From: Anaerolineae bacterium
Lineage (GTDB): Bacteria > Chloroflexota > Anaerolineae > Aggregatilineales > UBA2796
Direction of reading: 5' to 3'
Length of the DNA stretch: 64,000 bases
Assembly (NCBI GenBank): GCA_019637615.1
Contig: JAHBVJ010000022.1
Coordinates: 88,015 to 152,014 of the forward strand
The translations under genes were made by a program, and so were the position numbers. Below the pieces are notes generated by a model. It had not been told where the DNA came from. It saw only the letters and a list, made by a program, of their open reading frames with translations, and did no database searches. Each line of letters opens with the position of its first letter. The first letter of the stretch is position 1. Of this stretch, positions 9,239 through 17,815 are shown in pieces.

Positions 9239-9264
9239 CCCCTCTCCATTGGCTTGGAGAGGGG
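9239..9264. repeat. CCCCTCTCC intergenic hairpin, copy 1
   Basis: A ten-base perfect stem (9239-9248 and 9255-9264) lies between nuoM and nuoN. It is preceded by CCTCACCCCTA, which is nearly repeated at 16275-16285. It is probably a dispersed REP-like element, and may modulate expression between nuoM and nuoN. Confidence 0.6.
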
Positions 9265-9325
9265 AGATTTATAGGGATAGAGTAAATGAAGAAGTTTTCA
9301 ACCCTGTATTTAAGGGATGCGGTAC

Positions 9326-10867
9326 ATGAATCCATCTGATATGAATCTTGTGGCGGCACTACCGGGGCTATCGTTGGCCTTGGGGGCATGTGTGCTGCTG
9401 TTCATCGACCTGTTTGTCCCCGCCAACCGGAAGGACATCACCGCATGGTTGGCGATCGCGGGCTTGGTGGTCTCCGCCATCCTGACGATCCCGAATTTCG
9501 CGGGGAGCACGACAGCCTTCAACGGGATGTACATTTCTGACCCGTTCACCGGCCTGATCAACCTGACGGCACTGGCGACGGCCTTCGTGAGCATTTTGGC
9601 AGCGTTCAATTACATGCAGCGCACCAAGATTGAGAAGGGCGAATATTACGCACTGCTGCTGTTCAGCACGGCGGGCGCGATGTTCATGGGTTCCAGCGGC
9701 GATCTGGTCATGATCTTCGTGGCGCTGGAGCTGCTATCGATGCCACTGTACATCATGGCAGGGTTCCGCCGTCCTGATCCGAAGTCCGAAGAAAGCGCGA
9801 TGAAGTATTTCTTGCTAGGCGCGTTCGCGACGGGCTTCCTCGTGTACGGGATCGCGCTGATGTACGGCGCGACGGGCACGACCAATCTCAGCCTGATCTT
9901 CACGCGCGTATCGGCGGGGGCACTGTCCTCGTCATTCATCCTGCTACTCGGCGCGGGCTTGGTGCTCGTCGGGTTGGGCTTCAAGGTGGCGGCGGTGCCG
10001 TTCCATATGTGGACGCCGGATGTGTATCAGGGCGCACCCACGCCTGTGACCGCGTTCATGAGCGTGGCGGCGAAAGTAGGCGGGTTCGCGGCGTTGCTGC
10101 GCGTGCTAACCATCGCGGTGCCATCGTTGGTCGTCGTTGGCGCGAAACTCAATCCGGGTGAGACGCTGGTGATGCACGCCGCGTGGCAAGATGCCGTCGC
10201 AGTGATGGCAGGTATCACGGTGATCCTCGGTAATTTCGTTGCCGTGCAGCAAAAAGACATCAAGCGCATGTTGGCCTATTCCAGCATCGCACATGGTGGT
10301 TACATCATGATGGCGGTGGCGGCGGCTGGCTCGTTCAAGGTGATGATGGATGCCAGCGGTAACCAAACCGTCAGTTTCGACATCGCCACGAGCGCACTAC
10401 AAGGGGCAGTGATTTACTTGCTGGCCTACGCGTTCACCAATGTGGGTGCGTTCTCGGTGGCGATTGCCGTCGAGAAGGATGACGCCACAGGCACGCTGAT
10501 CGATGATTTCTCCGGCCTCGGCAGACAAAAACCGCTGCTGGCGCTGGCGATGAGCATCTTCATGTTCAGCTTGGTTGGTATCCCGCTGACGGGCGGCTTC
10601 ACGGGCAAGTGGTTCGTGTTCTACTCGGCAGTGAGCGGCGATTTGGTGCTGTTGGCGCTGATCGGCTTCCTGACCAGCATCATCTCCGCGTACTACTATC
10701 TGCGCGTGATCGTGAAGATGTGGTTCGAGAATGGCGAGGCCGATGCGAAGATTCCGTTCCCGCTGTATGGCGCGGTCGGGACTTGCGTGCTCGGCGTGCT
10801 GCTGCTCGGTGTGCTGCCGTTCTTCATCAATTTGGCGCAGTCGGTCACGGCGGTAGCGCTGAAGTAA
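9326..10867 (+). CDS. nuoN: NADH-quinone oxidoreductase subunit N
   Basis: Third antiporter-like proton-pumping subunit, about 513 residues, the usual length. Signature segments are LVMIFVALELLSMPLYIM, FHMWTPDVYQGAPTPVTAFM and RMLAYSSIAHGGYIMM. Three in-frame ATGs are close together; 9326 is preferred because AAGGG sits nine bases upstream. Last gene of the operon, separated from nuoM by the hairpin at 9239 and followed by an intrinsic terminator at 10949. Confidence 0.96.
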   Translation: MNPSDMNLVAALPGLSLALGACVLLFIDLFVPANRKDITAWLAIAGLVVSAILTIPNFAGSTTAFNGMYISDPFTGLINLTALATAFVSILAAFNYMQRTKIEKGEYYALLLFSTAGAMFMGSSGDLVMIFVALELLSMPLYIMAGFRRPDPKSEESAMKYFLLGAFATGFLVYGIALMYGATGTTNLSLIFTRVSAGALSSSFILLLGAGLVLVGLGFKVAAVPFHMWTPDVYQGAPTPVTAFMSVAAKVGGFAALLRVLTIAVPSLVVVGAKLNPGETLVMHAAWQDAVAVMAGITVILGNFVAVQQKDIKRMLAYSSIAHGGYIMMAVAAAGSFKVMMDASGNQTVSFDIATSALQGAVIYLLAYAFTNVGAFSVAIAVEKDDATGTLIDDFSGLGRQKPLLALAMSIFMFSLVGIPLTGGFTGKWFVFYSAVSGDLVLLALIGFLTSIISAYYYLRVIVKMWFENGEADAKIPFPLYGAVGTCVLGVLLLGVLPFFINLAQSVTAVALK

Positions 10868-10948
10868 GCAAAAGAAAGTGCTAAGTGCTGGGTGCTTAGT
10901 CCTTAGTGCTGAGTAAAGACTCGGCGTTCGGCAAGTGATGATATAAGT

Positions 10949-10982
10949 AAAGCGGGGATGGCGGTAGCTGTTCCCGCTTTTT
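10949..10982 (+). terminator. intrinsic terminator of the nuoJKLMN operon
   Basis: AAAGCGGG (10949-10956) pairs perfectly with CCCGCTTT (10973-10980), and the 3' arm runs into five T. Just before it, 10873-10912 is a low-complexity stretch of AGTGCT/CTTAGT-like repeats. Confidence 0.8.
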
Positions 10983-11024
10983 GTTATACTGAGCCTAAAG
11001 TGTAGGTAAGGACGCGCGGATATT

Positions 11025-11321
11025 ATGTTTGTGCCGAATAATGGCGGATCGTTTCGGATGGTGATTGACGACGTGTTCTTCATCAAAGGACGCGGCGTCG
11101 TGGTGACAGGAAAAGTGGAGAGTGGGACGGTGAAAATGGGCGATAAGGTCGTGATTTCGGGCGCGAATGGCGTGACGATCATGACGCAGGTGATTGGGGT
11201 GGAGGGCTTTCGTAAGCCTAATTTCGTGGCGCAGGTGGGTGATAACTGTGGTCTGGTGTTGAAGGATGTAGAGAAGGGGCAGCTTACAGCGGGTATGGTG
11301 GTTACAGAGGCGGACAGATGA
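11025..11321 (+). CDS. stand-alone EF-Tu domain-2-like beta-barrel protein
   Basis: A 98-residue protein. FRMVIDDVFFIKGRGVVVTG followed by KVESGTVKMGDKVVISG matches domain 2 of translational GTPases such as EF-Tu and SelB. VGDNCGLVLKDVEKGQLTAGMVV matches the end of that barrel. No GTPase domain is present or nearby, so this is a free-standing OB-like barrel. Such small proteins have no established role as far as I know; binding to a ligand, RNA or protein is possible. AAGGA lies upstream of the ATG. Its own promoter probably lies after the nuo terminator. Confidence 0.75.
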   Translation: MFVPNNGGSFRMVIDDVFFIKGRGVVVTGKVESGTVKMGDKVVISGANGVTIMTQVIGVEGFRKPNFVAQVGDNCGLVLKDVEKGQLTAGMVVTEADR

Positions 11322-11645
11322 CTTTTCAGATGCAGGCTGTATGGAACCGCCAACGAATATATCGCTGCTGCATATTCGCGGCGCGTACCAAGTGAGTACT
11401 TTCGTAAAATTATGGAAATCGTGCCGCCCGTGCATGAAACAGATGCCGATATGAACACGGGTAATACACGAAGCGTCAACATCCGTTGAAGTCGCGTCGG
11501 AACCCGCATTCGATGGCTTGCTATTCAGCGTAATGTATCGTCCTTCGTTCTTGCGCAGCGCAGTTTGATCCCCGTCAAAGTCAGGCAACCCCACCACGCC
11601 TATACTGAGCATAATTATGGCAGCGAAACGGAATTCGAGGGATAC
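11322..11645. other. intergenic, no confident gene
   Basis: 324 bp. One plus-strand frame between about 11335 and 11490 reads like protein (ANEYIAAAYSRRVPSEYF) but has no start codon with a ribosome site and stops at about 11490. It could be a gene fragment. TATACT at 11600-11605 could be a -10 element for the gene at 11646. Confidence 0.35.
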
Positions 11646-12083
11646 ATGCCAGTTTTGACGCGATGGACGATCCGCACGGCGATGATATACCTGATCGCGG
11701 GGTTGGCGGCGGGCGTCTTGTATTGGGCGAATGTGCAGTGGCAGATCGCGCCGATCTTCGGGGCATTCAGCCCGACATACCTGCACATGCTGGTCATTGG
11801 CTGGCTGACGCAGCTCATCTTCGGGGTGATCTACTGGATGTTCCCGATCATTCGTAAGGACAATATGCGCGGCGATCCCCGTTTGGCGTGGGCAGTGTAT
11901 GGGCTGCTCAACGTTGGCTTGCTGGTGCGCGTGGTGTGCGAACCGTGGCGCGGACTCGACCCGAATGACGTGAACGGAATCGGGCTGGTCGTGGCAGCTG
12001 TGCTGCAAGTGGCGGCGGGCTATTTGTTTATCGTAGTGTGTTGGCCCCGCGTGCGAGAACGCGCAGGCACAGGAACAGCCTAG
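11646..12083 (+). CDS. four-helix membrane protein resembling part of heme-copper oxidase subunit I (copy A)
   Basis: A 145-residue protein with four predicted helices. Helix 2 reads YLHMLVIGWLTQLIFGVIYW and ends MFPIIR, resembling helix II of NorB/cbb3-type subunit I, where the His is a low-spin heme ligand and a GWL..FG.AYY..PR pattern follows. The catalytic part of an oxidase is absent. The protein aligns by eye with the one at 12743, sharing H-x6-GWL-x-QL-x2-GV-x-YW-x2-P. A heme-binding or membrane-scaffold role is inference. The ATG at 11646 puts the first helix near the N-terminus. Confidence 0.65.
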   Translation: MPVLTRWTIRTAMIYLIAGLAAGVLYWANVQWQIAPIFGAFSPTYLHMLVIGWLTQLIFGVIYWMFPIIRKDNMRGDPRLAWAVYGLLNVGLLVRVVCEPWRGLDPNDVNGIGLVVAAVLQVAAGYLFIVVCWPRVRERAGTGTA

Positions 12084-12137
12084 CGCCGCATGATTACAGC
12101 GTAATTTACTGAGCGCGGTCTCAGATGAGGAGTCAAG

Positions 12138-12755
12138 ATGCATAAGATGCTGCTGGAGCTGCCGGATCGCCTTGAGACGGAGCGGTTGATCATCCGCCCG
12201 TATCAGGCCGGAGATGGCTCCGCTTATTACCGATTGGCGCAGAATAACAAGGCGCATCTGCTGCCTTTCGAGGAGGGCAACCCCGCGTTGGCGATCCAGA
12301 CCGAGAAAGACGCGGAAATCCTGATGCGAGAATTCCACGCGGAGTGGGTCTGCCGCAACGTGTTCTTCGTGGGCGGTTGGGAGAAGGCTACTGGCACCCT
12401 GGTCGTTCAACTGGTCATCTCCGTGACACATTGGGATTGGCGGCAGTTCGAGATCGGGTACTTCGTGGACAAAGATCACGAAGGGCAAGGGTTCGTCAGC
12501 GAAGGCGTCCGCGCGATGCTGTACTTCGCGTTCGAGTGCCTCGGCGCACAACGTGTATCAGCGGGCTGCAACGACACGAACGTGCGCAGTCAGCATGTCA
12601 TCGAGCGCAGCGGCTTCACCCGGGAGGCGCACATCCGGCAGAGTAGGTGCCACATCCGATGTGAGGACGGGACGTTCAGCGGCGATTATCATTACGGGAT
12701 GCTGCGCGCCGAGTACGACCGCTTGCCGAAACCGGAGCTAGTATGCCAACCCTAA
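12138..12755 (+). CDS. GNAT N-acetyltransferase, RimJ/RimL type
   Basis: A 205-residue protein. The N-terminus (LETERLIIRPYQAGD) and the acetyl-CoA segment (EIGYFVDKDHEGQGFVSEGV), then VIERSGFTREA, match the RimJ/RimL branch of GNAT acetyltransferases that modify protein N-termini or small amines. The substrate is unknown. AGGAG precedes the ATG. Its 3' end overlaps the start of the next membrane protein by 13 bases, suggesting translational coupling within an 11646-12755-13174 operon. Confidence 0.85.
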   Translation: MHKMLLELPDRLETERLIIRPYQAGDGSAYYRLAQNNKAHLLPFEEGNPALAIQTEKDAEILMREFHAEWVCRNVFFVGGWEKATGTLVVQLVISVTHWDWRQFEIGYFVDKDHEGQGFVSEGVRAMLYFAFECLGAQRVSAGCNDTNVRSQHVIERSGFTREAHIRQSRCHIRCEDGTFSGDYHYGMLRAEYDRLPKPELVCQP

Positions 12756-13174
12756 GTCGCTACTTCATCCGATCCGCGCTGATTTTTCTGGGGATCGGGT
12801 TCACGTTTGGCGGGCTGATCTTGTCCGCGAAGGGCGGGTACGTCGATCCGCGCGTATGGAACTGGCTGCCGATGCACATCGTGCTACTGATCGATGGCTG
12901 GCTGATCCAGTTGACGCTCGGCGTGGCATACTGGATTCTGCCGCGCATCCAGCTCAGTGAGCGCGGGCGCGGTGTGTGGGCATGGACGGGCTTCGCGGCA
13001 ATGCAAATCGGGCTGGCGATGACGTTGATCACGGCGCTGACGATGTGGCTGCCCGACGTGCAGGTGTTGTTCGCGCCCGCCGTGATCTTGCAAGCAATCG
13101 GCGTGTTGCTGTTCGCCGTCCACGCTTGGCCTCGCATCCGTCCGGCGATGGTGCGGGCGGCTTCAGCGGCGTAA
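12743..13174 (+). CDS. four-helix membrane protein resembling part of heme-copper oxidase subunit I (copy B)
   Basis: A 143-residue paralogue of the protein at 11646. The helix-2 signature is MHIVLLIDGWLIQLTLGVAY, followed by WILPRIQ. The His and the GW..QL..GV.YW..P pattern are conserved, as are the first and last helices. It begins inside the acetyltransferase 3' end. It probably descends from the same duplication; possible heme binding by the single conserved His is inference. Confidence 0.65.
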   Translation: MPTLSRYFIRSALIFLGIGFTFGGLILSAKGGYVDPRVWNWLPMHIVLLIDGWLIQLTLGVAYWILPRIQLSERGRGVWAWTGFAAMQIGLAMTLITALTMWLPDVQVLFAPAVILQAIGVLLFAVHAWPRIRPAMVRAASAA

Positions 13175-13525
13175 CAGGTGCTCGTGAGCTTTGTGATAGC
13201 CAAAGGGGTTCTCCTACTTTCGATGGATTGACAGCATGGCGGATTCCCCTTACTATCTGGTCAATTAGCTCGATACCTTACATGGAGTCTTCCCAATGAC
13301 AGTCTTCACCGTAATGATCGCATTCCGTGCTGCTTCCGATCGCGTGGAGAGTGCCGGGTAGTTCGCCAGCGAGTCGTACGATCCGCTGCTGATCCCCCTC
13401 AACTGCACACTCCTCCTGATCGATAAGCCCAACCGCACGGGCTGATCGTGTGCTGCCGCGCTGCTGACAGCACGTATGCGTGATTCTCTACTTCGATTCA
13501 ACTGAATACGCTATCAACTTCAAGG
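13175..13525. other. long leader or intergenic region before MFS gene
   Basis: 351 bp with no convincing gene on either strand. It holds the promoter at 13228-13256 and therefore probably a leader of about 260 nt before the MFS gene. GTGCTG...CAGCAC near 13449-13472 could form a short hairpin. Nothing else is recognised. Confidence 0.4.
13228..13256 (+). promoter_or_regulatory. sigma70-type promoter upstream of MFS transporter
   Basis: TTGACA (13228-13233) and TACTAT (13251-13256) are separated by 17 bases, an optimal spacing. Transcription would start near 13263. Confidence 0.6.
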
Positions 13526-14779
13526 ATGGACTCTGTGCATTCCAGAGCATATCGTGTGTATATCGTCTCCGAATTGTTAATGTCGCTGCTGCTCAGTACG
13601 ATTTTTGCTGCCAGCACGTTGTTTCGCATTCAAATCGTCCAGATGACTCCACTACAACTGGTGCTCATCGGCACCGCGTTGGAGGCGTCGGCGTTCCTGT
13701 TCGAGATCCCGACGGGCATCGTGGCGGACAGCTACAGTCGCAAACTATCGGTGATCCTCGGCATCGGCACGCTCGGCCTCAGTTGCGCCTTGAGCGGCCT
13801 GTTTCCGATTTTCTGGGTACAAATCGTACTGCAAATCGTGGCTGGCCTCGGCTACACGTTCATCAGCGGGGCACAGCAGGCGTGGATCACCGACGAAATC
13901 GGTGAGGAAGCCGCCGCCAAAGCTTTCATGCGCTCGTCGCAACTGGGCGCGTTCGGGTCGCTGACGGGCATCATCACCACGATCCTGCTCGGCAGCATCA
14001 ACATCGCGATCCCAATCGTACTCGGCGGCGTGCTGATGGTGGCGCTGGCGGTGGTGATGTTCTTCGTGATGCCGGAACAGGGCTTCAAGCCGACTCCGAA
14101 GGGCGAACGCAGCACCTTCCAGCATATGGCGGGCACGTTCAAGGGCGGCCTCAAGGTGGTGCGGGGCAACCGCATCCTCGTGACGATCCTCTTGCTGTCC
14201 GCGATCATGGGTGCGTGGAGTGAAAGCTATGACCGCATGGGAGAGATTCACTTCATCAACACCATCGGACTGCCGAGCATGTTCCAACCCGTCGTGTGGT
14301 TCGGGCTGATGGGGATCGTCGGGATGCCCATCCACCTGATCGTGACCGAGATCGCGCGCCGTCGGTTGAAGACGGATAACCATCAGCGGGTGGTGCGCAT
14401 CTTGATGAGCCTCGAAATCCTGCTGATCATCAGCGCAGTGACATTCGCGCTGGCGGGCAACCTGCTGGTCGCCTACATCGCCTCGTTGATCATCGGTCTG
14501 GTGCGCAGTGTCGGTGGGCCGATCCGTATGGCATGGCTGAACCAGCATGTGCCGTCCGAGGTGCGGGCGACCGTGATCTCGATGGACAGCCAAGCGAACG
14601 CCATCGGGCAGATCGCGGGCGGGCCAATCTTCGGCGCGGTGGGCAACTACTCACTGCGGGCGGCGCTGACGCTCGGCGCGGTGCTGCTGGCTCCGGGGCA
14701 GTGGCTGTACTGGCGGTCGCTGAAGGAAGACATCACCGTGTCGCCGGAAGTGGTGGAGGCCGTCGCTGCGGAGGCGTAA
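13526..14779 (+). CDS. MFS transporter
   Basis: A 417-residue, about 12-helix major facilitator. Between helices 2 and 3 is FEIPTGIVADSYSRKLSVIL, the conserved G-x3-D-x2-(S/G)RK-type motif A. The start ATG follows CAAGGATGG. The substrate is not inferable; sequences of this shape are often annotated as drug or metabolite efflux. It follows a long leader with a good promoter and ends 44 bp before a hairpin. Confidence 0.88.
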   Translation: MDSVHSRAYRVYIVSELLMSLLLSTIFAASTLFRIQIVQMTPLQLVLIGTALEASAFLFEIPTGIVADSYSRKLSVILGIGTLGLSCALSGLFPIFWVQIVLQIVAGLGYTFISGAQQAWITDEIGEEAAAKAFMRSSQLGAFGSLTGIITTILLGSINIAIPIVLGGVLMVALAVVMFFVMPEQGFKPTPKGERSTFQHMAGTFKGGLKVVRGNRILVTILLLSAIMGAWSESYDRMGEIHFINTIGLPSMFQPVVWFGLMGIVGMPIHLIVTEIARRRLKTDNHQRVVRILMSLEILLIISAVTFALAGNLLVAYIASLIIGLVRSVGGPIRMAWLNQHVPSEVRATVISMDSQANAIGQIAGGPIFGAVGNYSLRAALTLGAVLLAPGQWLYWRSLKEDITVSPEVVEAVAAEA

Positions 14780-14823
14780 GCCGCCGTGCCACACTCCCTC
14801 ACGTTCTGCCGAATGATCCCTGA

Positions 14824-14857
14824 AATGATCCCGTTGGCTGCTGCTGACGGGATCATT
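14824..14857. terminator. hairpin after MFS gene
   Basis: An 11-base perfect inverted repeat (AATGATCCCGT at 14824-14834, complement at 14847-14857) encloses a 12-base loop. No T-run follows, so its efficiency as a terminator is uncertain. Confidence 0.55.
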
Positions 14858-15263
14858 GTGATCGATTCTGTGTTCCTCTTTGTGTTCTCATGATCCCAGT
14901 CTTGCCAGTGGTTGGGCGGAACCGCGATTCCCTTTCATCCGAGCAAGCTACAGACTGCAACTGACTATTGGATGATGGCTGCTCATTGGCGCGAGGAAGG
15001 CGACAAGGCGTTGGTTTGAACAGTCGATCACCACTAGTTGTTAAGGTGCGTGTCCAGCGGTCTAACGGAGGCCGAGACGCCATCCCAGTGATTCCGTAGA
15101 CATAGAACAATGTACCAACATTCTACGATATATAGAACGGATTATCAAGTTATAGGTCAGATAGGAAATCGTTAGAGATCAGGTTGAATCGAGACACCCT
15201 ATTATTCGCCTCTGAATTTTCCCTATCGGCAATGTCATCTAGCCCCGCCCCGCGCTCAACTGC

Positions 15264-15269
15264 TACAAT
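15264..15269 (+). promoter_or_regulatory. TACAAT -10-like element before aldo/keto reductase
   Basis: GCTACAATTT lies 38 bp before the preferred ATG at 15307. No clear -35 is visible. The same GCTACAAT octamer recurs in front of other genes in this window. Confidence 0.35.
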
Positions 15270-15306
15270 TTACGATGTGTCGGGTGGCAATCTACCGAGG
15301 GGTAAC

Positions 15307-16245
15307 ATGAAAACTAGAAAAATCGGGGCGTTGGTGGTGTCCGTAGTCGGCCTCGGATGCAATAACTTTGGTCGCCGGATCGATGCCAGCGCGACGGCAG
15401 CGGTGGTGAACGCGGCATTGGAGACTGGCATCAATTTCTTCGATACGGCGGATGTGTACGGGCAAGGCCAGAGCGAAACGTATCTCGCCCACGCGCTCGG
15501 CAATCGGCGCAAGGATGTGATCATCGCGACCAAGTTTGGCAATGAGATGGAAGGGCAAGGCAAAGGCGCGCAGCCAACTTACATTCGGTTGGCGGTGGAA
15601 GCCAGTTTGCGCCGTCTGGAGACGGATTACATCGATCTCTACCAACTGCATAAGCCCGATCCCGCCGTGCCAATCGCGGATACGCTCGGCGCGCTGGATG
15701 AACTGGTCAAGGCGGGCAAAGTGCGCGAGATCGGTTGCTCGAATTTTTCGGCCTCCCAGTTGAGCGCCGCCGAAGCCGCTGCCATCGCCAAACGTACCGA
15801 GAGTTTCGTCAGCGTGCAGAATGAATACAGCCTGTTCAAACGCGACGACGAGCGGGATGTGCTGTCGGAATGCGAACGCACCGAAACTGCTTATCTCCCG
15901 TATTTTCCACTCGCCAGCGGCCTGTTGACTGGTAAGTATCGCAAGGGGCAACCGCTGCCGGAAGGTACGCGCATCACGACGGGCAACAAATGGCTGACGG
16001 ATGAAAATCTCAACGTGGTGGAAGCACTGATCCAGTTCGCGGAAGCACGCGGGCATTCGATCCTCGATCTGGCGGTGTCGTGGCTACTGCGCTGGCCTGC
16101 TGTGTCGTCGGTCATCGCGGGCGCGACCAAGCCTGACCAAGTACGTGCCAATGTCGCGGCAGCGGGTTGGCGTTTGACTGACGATGAACTGGCACAGATC
16201 GATATGCTGATCGCGGCGAATCAATCCCAGCCAGCGTCGAACTAA
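15307..16245 (+). CDS. aldo/keto reductase
   Basis: A 312-residue NAD(P)H-dependent TIM-barrel oxidoreductase. The catalytic tetrad is visible: Asp and Tyr in NFFDTADVYG, Lys in IIATKFG and His in LYQLHKPD. The C-terminal cofactor segment is SVIAGATKPDQVRANV. The ATG at 15307 follows GAGGGG and the barrel begins at once; the longer frame upstream has no ribosome site. The substrate is unknown. Confidence 0.92.
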   Translation: MKTRKIGALVVSVVGLGCNNFGRRIDASATAAVVNAALETGINFFDTADVYGQGQSETYLAHALGNRRKDVIIATKFGNEMEGQGKGAQPTYIRLAVEASLRRLETDYIDLYQLHKPDPAVPIADTLGALDELVKAGKVREIGCSNFSASQLSAAEAAAIAKRTESFVSVQNEYSLFKRDDERDVLSECERTETAYLPYFPLASGLLTGKYRKGQPLPEGTRITTGNKWLTDENLNVVEALIQFAEARGHSILDLAVSWLLRWPAVSSVIAGATKPDQVRANVAAAGWRLTDDELAQIDMLIAANQSQPASN

Positions 16246-16286
16246 AACGGACGTTTGGTTGTGGATTCGGGCAACCTCACCCCTGA

Positions 16287-16313
16287 CCCCCTCTCCGCTT
16301 CGCAATGAGGGGG
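16287..16313. repeat. CCCCTCTCC intergenic hairpin, copy 2
   Basis: CCCCCTC (16287-16293) pairs with GAGGGGG (16307-16313). The preceding CCTCACCCCTGACC matches copy 1 upstream of nuoN. It lies between the aldo/keto reductase and the AraC gene and may terminate the former. Confidence 0.55.
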
Positions 16314-16391
16314 AATCACATGGTACGGAATTCAGATTGTGCTTATCTGGAATTCGTATGAGACAACAACCGACAAGCGAAAGGTCGGCAG

Positions 16392-17132
16392 ATGACCATT
16401 ATCTCCGAGGATAGATCATCCGACTCGCCGTATATCGAAACGATTTCGTACGGGTACACAGCGGCGGATGGCACGACCATCCGCCCTGCCGAATACAACT
16501 GGCACCTGATCTTCACGCGAGAACATGGGAGGATGCATCCGATTTTGACGGGGCCGCTGCCGACGGCGGGCGTGGTGTCGTGGACGGAAGGCGCGGAAAT
16601 CCTGTGGATCAAGTTCAAGCTCGGCACATTCATGCCACATCTGCCGATCAGAACGCTGTTAGACAGCGAAATCACGCTGCCGAACTCGGCTAGTCAGTCG
16701 TTTTACCTCAACGGCTCATCGTGGCAGTTCCCGACTTATGAAAATGTCGATACGTTCGTGGATCGTCTGGTGCGCGAAGAATTGGTCGTACGCGATCCGG
16801 TGGTGAGCGCTGCGCTGCAAGATGAGCTGCCCGATTTGTCCGCGCGCACGGTGCGACATCGGTTTTTGCAGTCTACAGGGCTGACGCAGACGTACATCCG
16901 CCAGATCGAACGTGCCCGCCATGCTAGAGATTTGCTGATTCAAGGCAAGTCGATCCTTGATGCCGTAGACGAAGCGGGTTATTTTGACCAACCGCACATG
17001 ACGCGGGCGCTCAAGCAGTGGATCGGGTACACGCCCGCGCAGATCATCCGCCTGCATCGGGTTTGCCATTCTGTACAAGACACGACCTCGACTCTGGACT
17101 ATCATGCATCTGAAACAGAGATGATAGTCTAG
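16392..17132 (+). CDS. AraC-family transcriptional regulator
   Basis: A 246-residue protein. The N-terminal part (about 1-130) is a sensor region of the type with WHLIFTREHG and TGPLPTAG. The C-terminal AraC/XylS double helix-turn-helix ends FDQPHMTRALKQWIGYTPAQI. The gene is followed after 16 bp by the SRPBCC gene, so it may control that gene or itself. The inducer is unknown. Confidence 0.88.
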   Translation: MTIISEDRSSDSPYIETISYGYTAADGTTIRPAEYNWHLIFTREHGRMHPILTGPLPTAGVVSWTEGAEILWIKFKLGTFMPHLPIRTLLDSEITLPNSASQSFYLNGSSWQFPTYENVDTFVDRLVREELVVRDPVVSAALQDELPDLSARTVRHRFLQSTGLTQTYIRQIERARHARDLLIQGKSILDAVDEAGYFDQPHMTRALKQWIGYTPAQIIRLHRVCHSVQDTTSTLDYHASETEMIV

Positions 17133-17148
17133 CGAAGGAGCACCACCC

Positions 17149-17637
17149 GTGAACGCAGACCACAAAACTCATGAGATGACCCTGACCCGCGTGTTTGATG
17201 CGCCCGTCGCGCAGGTGTGGCGGGCATGGAGCGAGTCGGAGGCCGTGAGGCAGTGGTGGGGGCCAACGGGCTTCACCGCGCCCGTCGCCAAGATGGACTT
17301 CCGTGAGGGCGGCACCTCGCTGGTGTGTATGCGCACGCCGGATGGGCACGATATGTACAACACGTGGACGTATCAGCAGATCGTGCCGATGCAGCGGATC
17401 GAATTCATCCATCATTTTGCTGACGAGCACGGCAACCAGATTGACCCCGCCGCGATGGGACTGCCGCCCGGTATCCCATCGGCGGTGCGGCATGTCCTGA
17501 CCTTCAAGGCGATCAGCAATCAGCAGACGGAATTCACCGTCACGGAGTTCGGTTACACGTCGCCAGAGGTGGTGGAGATGTCCAGAGCGGGCATGGCACA
17601 GTGCCTCGACAAGCTGGCAGAGAGTCTGAGGGAATAA
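17149..17637 (+). CDS. SRPBCC/AHSA1-family protein
   Basis: A 162-residue single-domain START-like protein. The N-terminal strand LTRVFDAPVAQVWRAW, then WWGPTGFTAP and DFREGG, are hallmarks of Activator-of-Hsp90-ATPase-1-like proteins. They bind hydrophobic ligands in a helix-grip fold; the ligand is unknown. It starts with GTG eight bases after a strong GAAGGAG. It lies in a likely operon with the AraC regulator, an arrangement also common for ArsR-type regulators. Confidence 0.88.
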   Translation: MNADHKTHEMTLTRVFDAPVAQVWRAWSESEAVRQWWGPTGFTAPVAKMDFREGGTSLVCMRTPDGHDMYNTWTYQQIVPMQRIEFIHHFADEHGNQIDPAAMGLPPGIPSAVRHVLTFKAISNQQTEFTVTEFGYTSPEVVEMSRAGMAQCLDKLAESLRE

Positions 17638-17668
17638 CCTCAGCTCCGGATCCCCTCTTTCACCCGCC

Positions 17669-17742
17669 GATGGTGATGTTTAAGAAATTAGTTAGGCAAT
17701 CGATCCCCGACAATGATGGTGTTTAAGAAAATAGTCAGGCAA
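17669..17742 (+). repeat. direct repeat pair of about 30 bp
   Basis: 17669-17699 and 17715-17742 share GATGGTG, then GTTTAAGAAA, then an AGGCAA end, differing by a three-base indel and a few substitutions. Their origin is not recognised. Confidence 0.6.
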
Positions 17743-17815
17743 ACGCAGATTTGTCGCCAACGCACGCCGCGGGTTAAAACCCCCGGCTACAATCCCAACC
17801 GAGCTGTCCACTAAA

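Larger units (their letters stand above)
14780..15306. other. intergenic region between MFS and aldo/keto reductase
   Basis: 527 bp with no convincing gene. It contains the hairpin at 14824-14857, an AT-rich stretch around 15090-15180 and a TACAAT -10-like element at 15264. Nothing else is recognised. Confidence 0.4.

Noticed and set aside
10995..12551. 518-codon minus-strand frame across the oxidase-like and acetyltransferase genes
   Set aside because: Its His/Arg-rich composition is that of an antisense shadow, and both strands cannot be real; the plus genes have motifs.
13175..13525. Possible tRNA or small gene
   Set aside because: No TTCGA-type T-loop with a matching acceptor stem, and no frame with a start and ribosome site.
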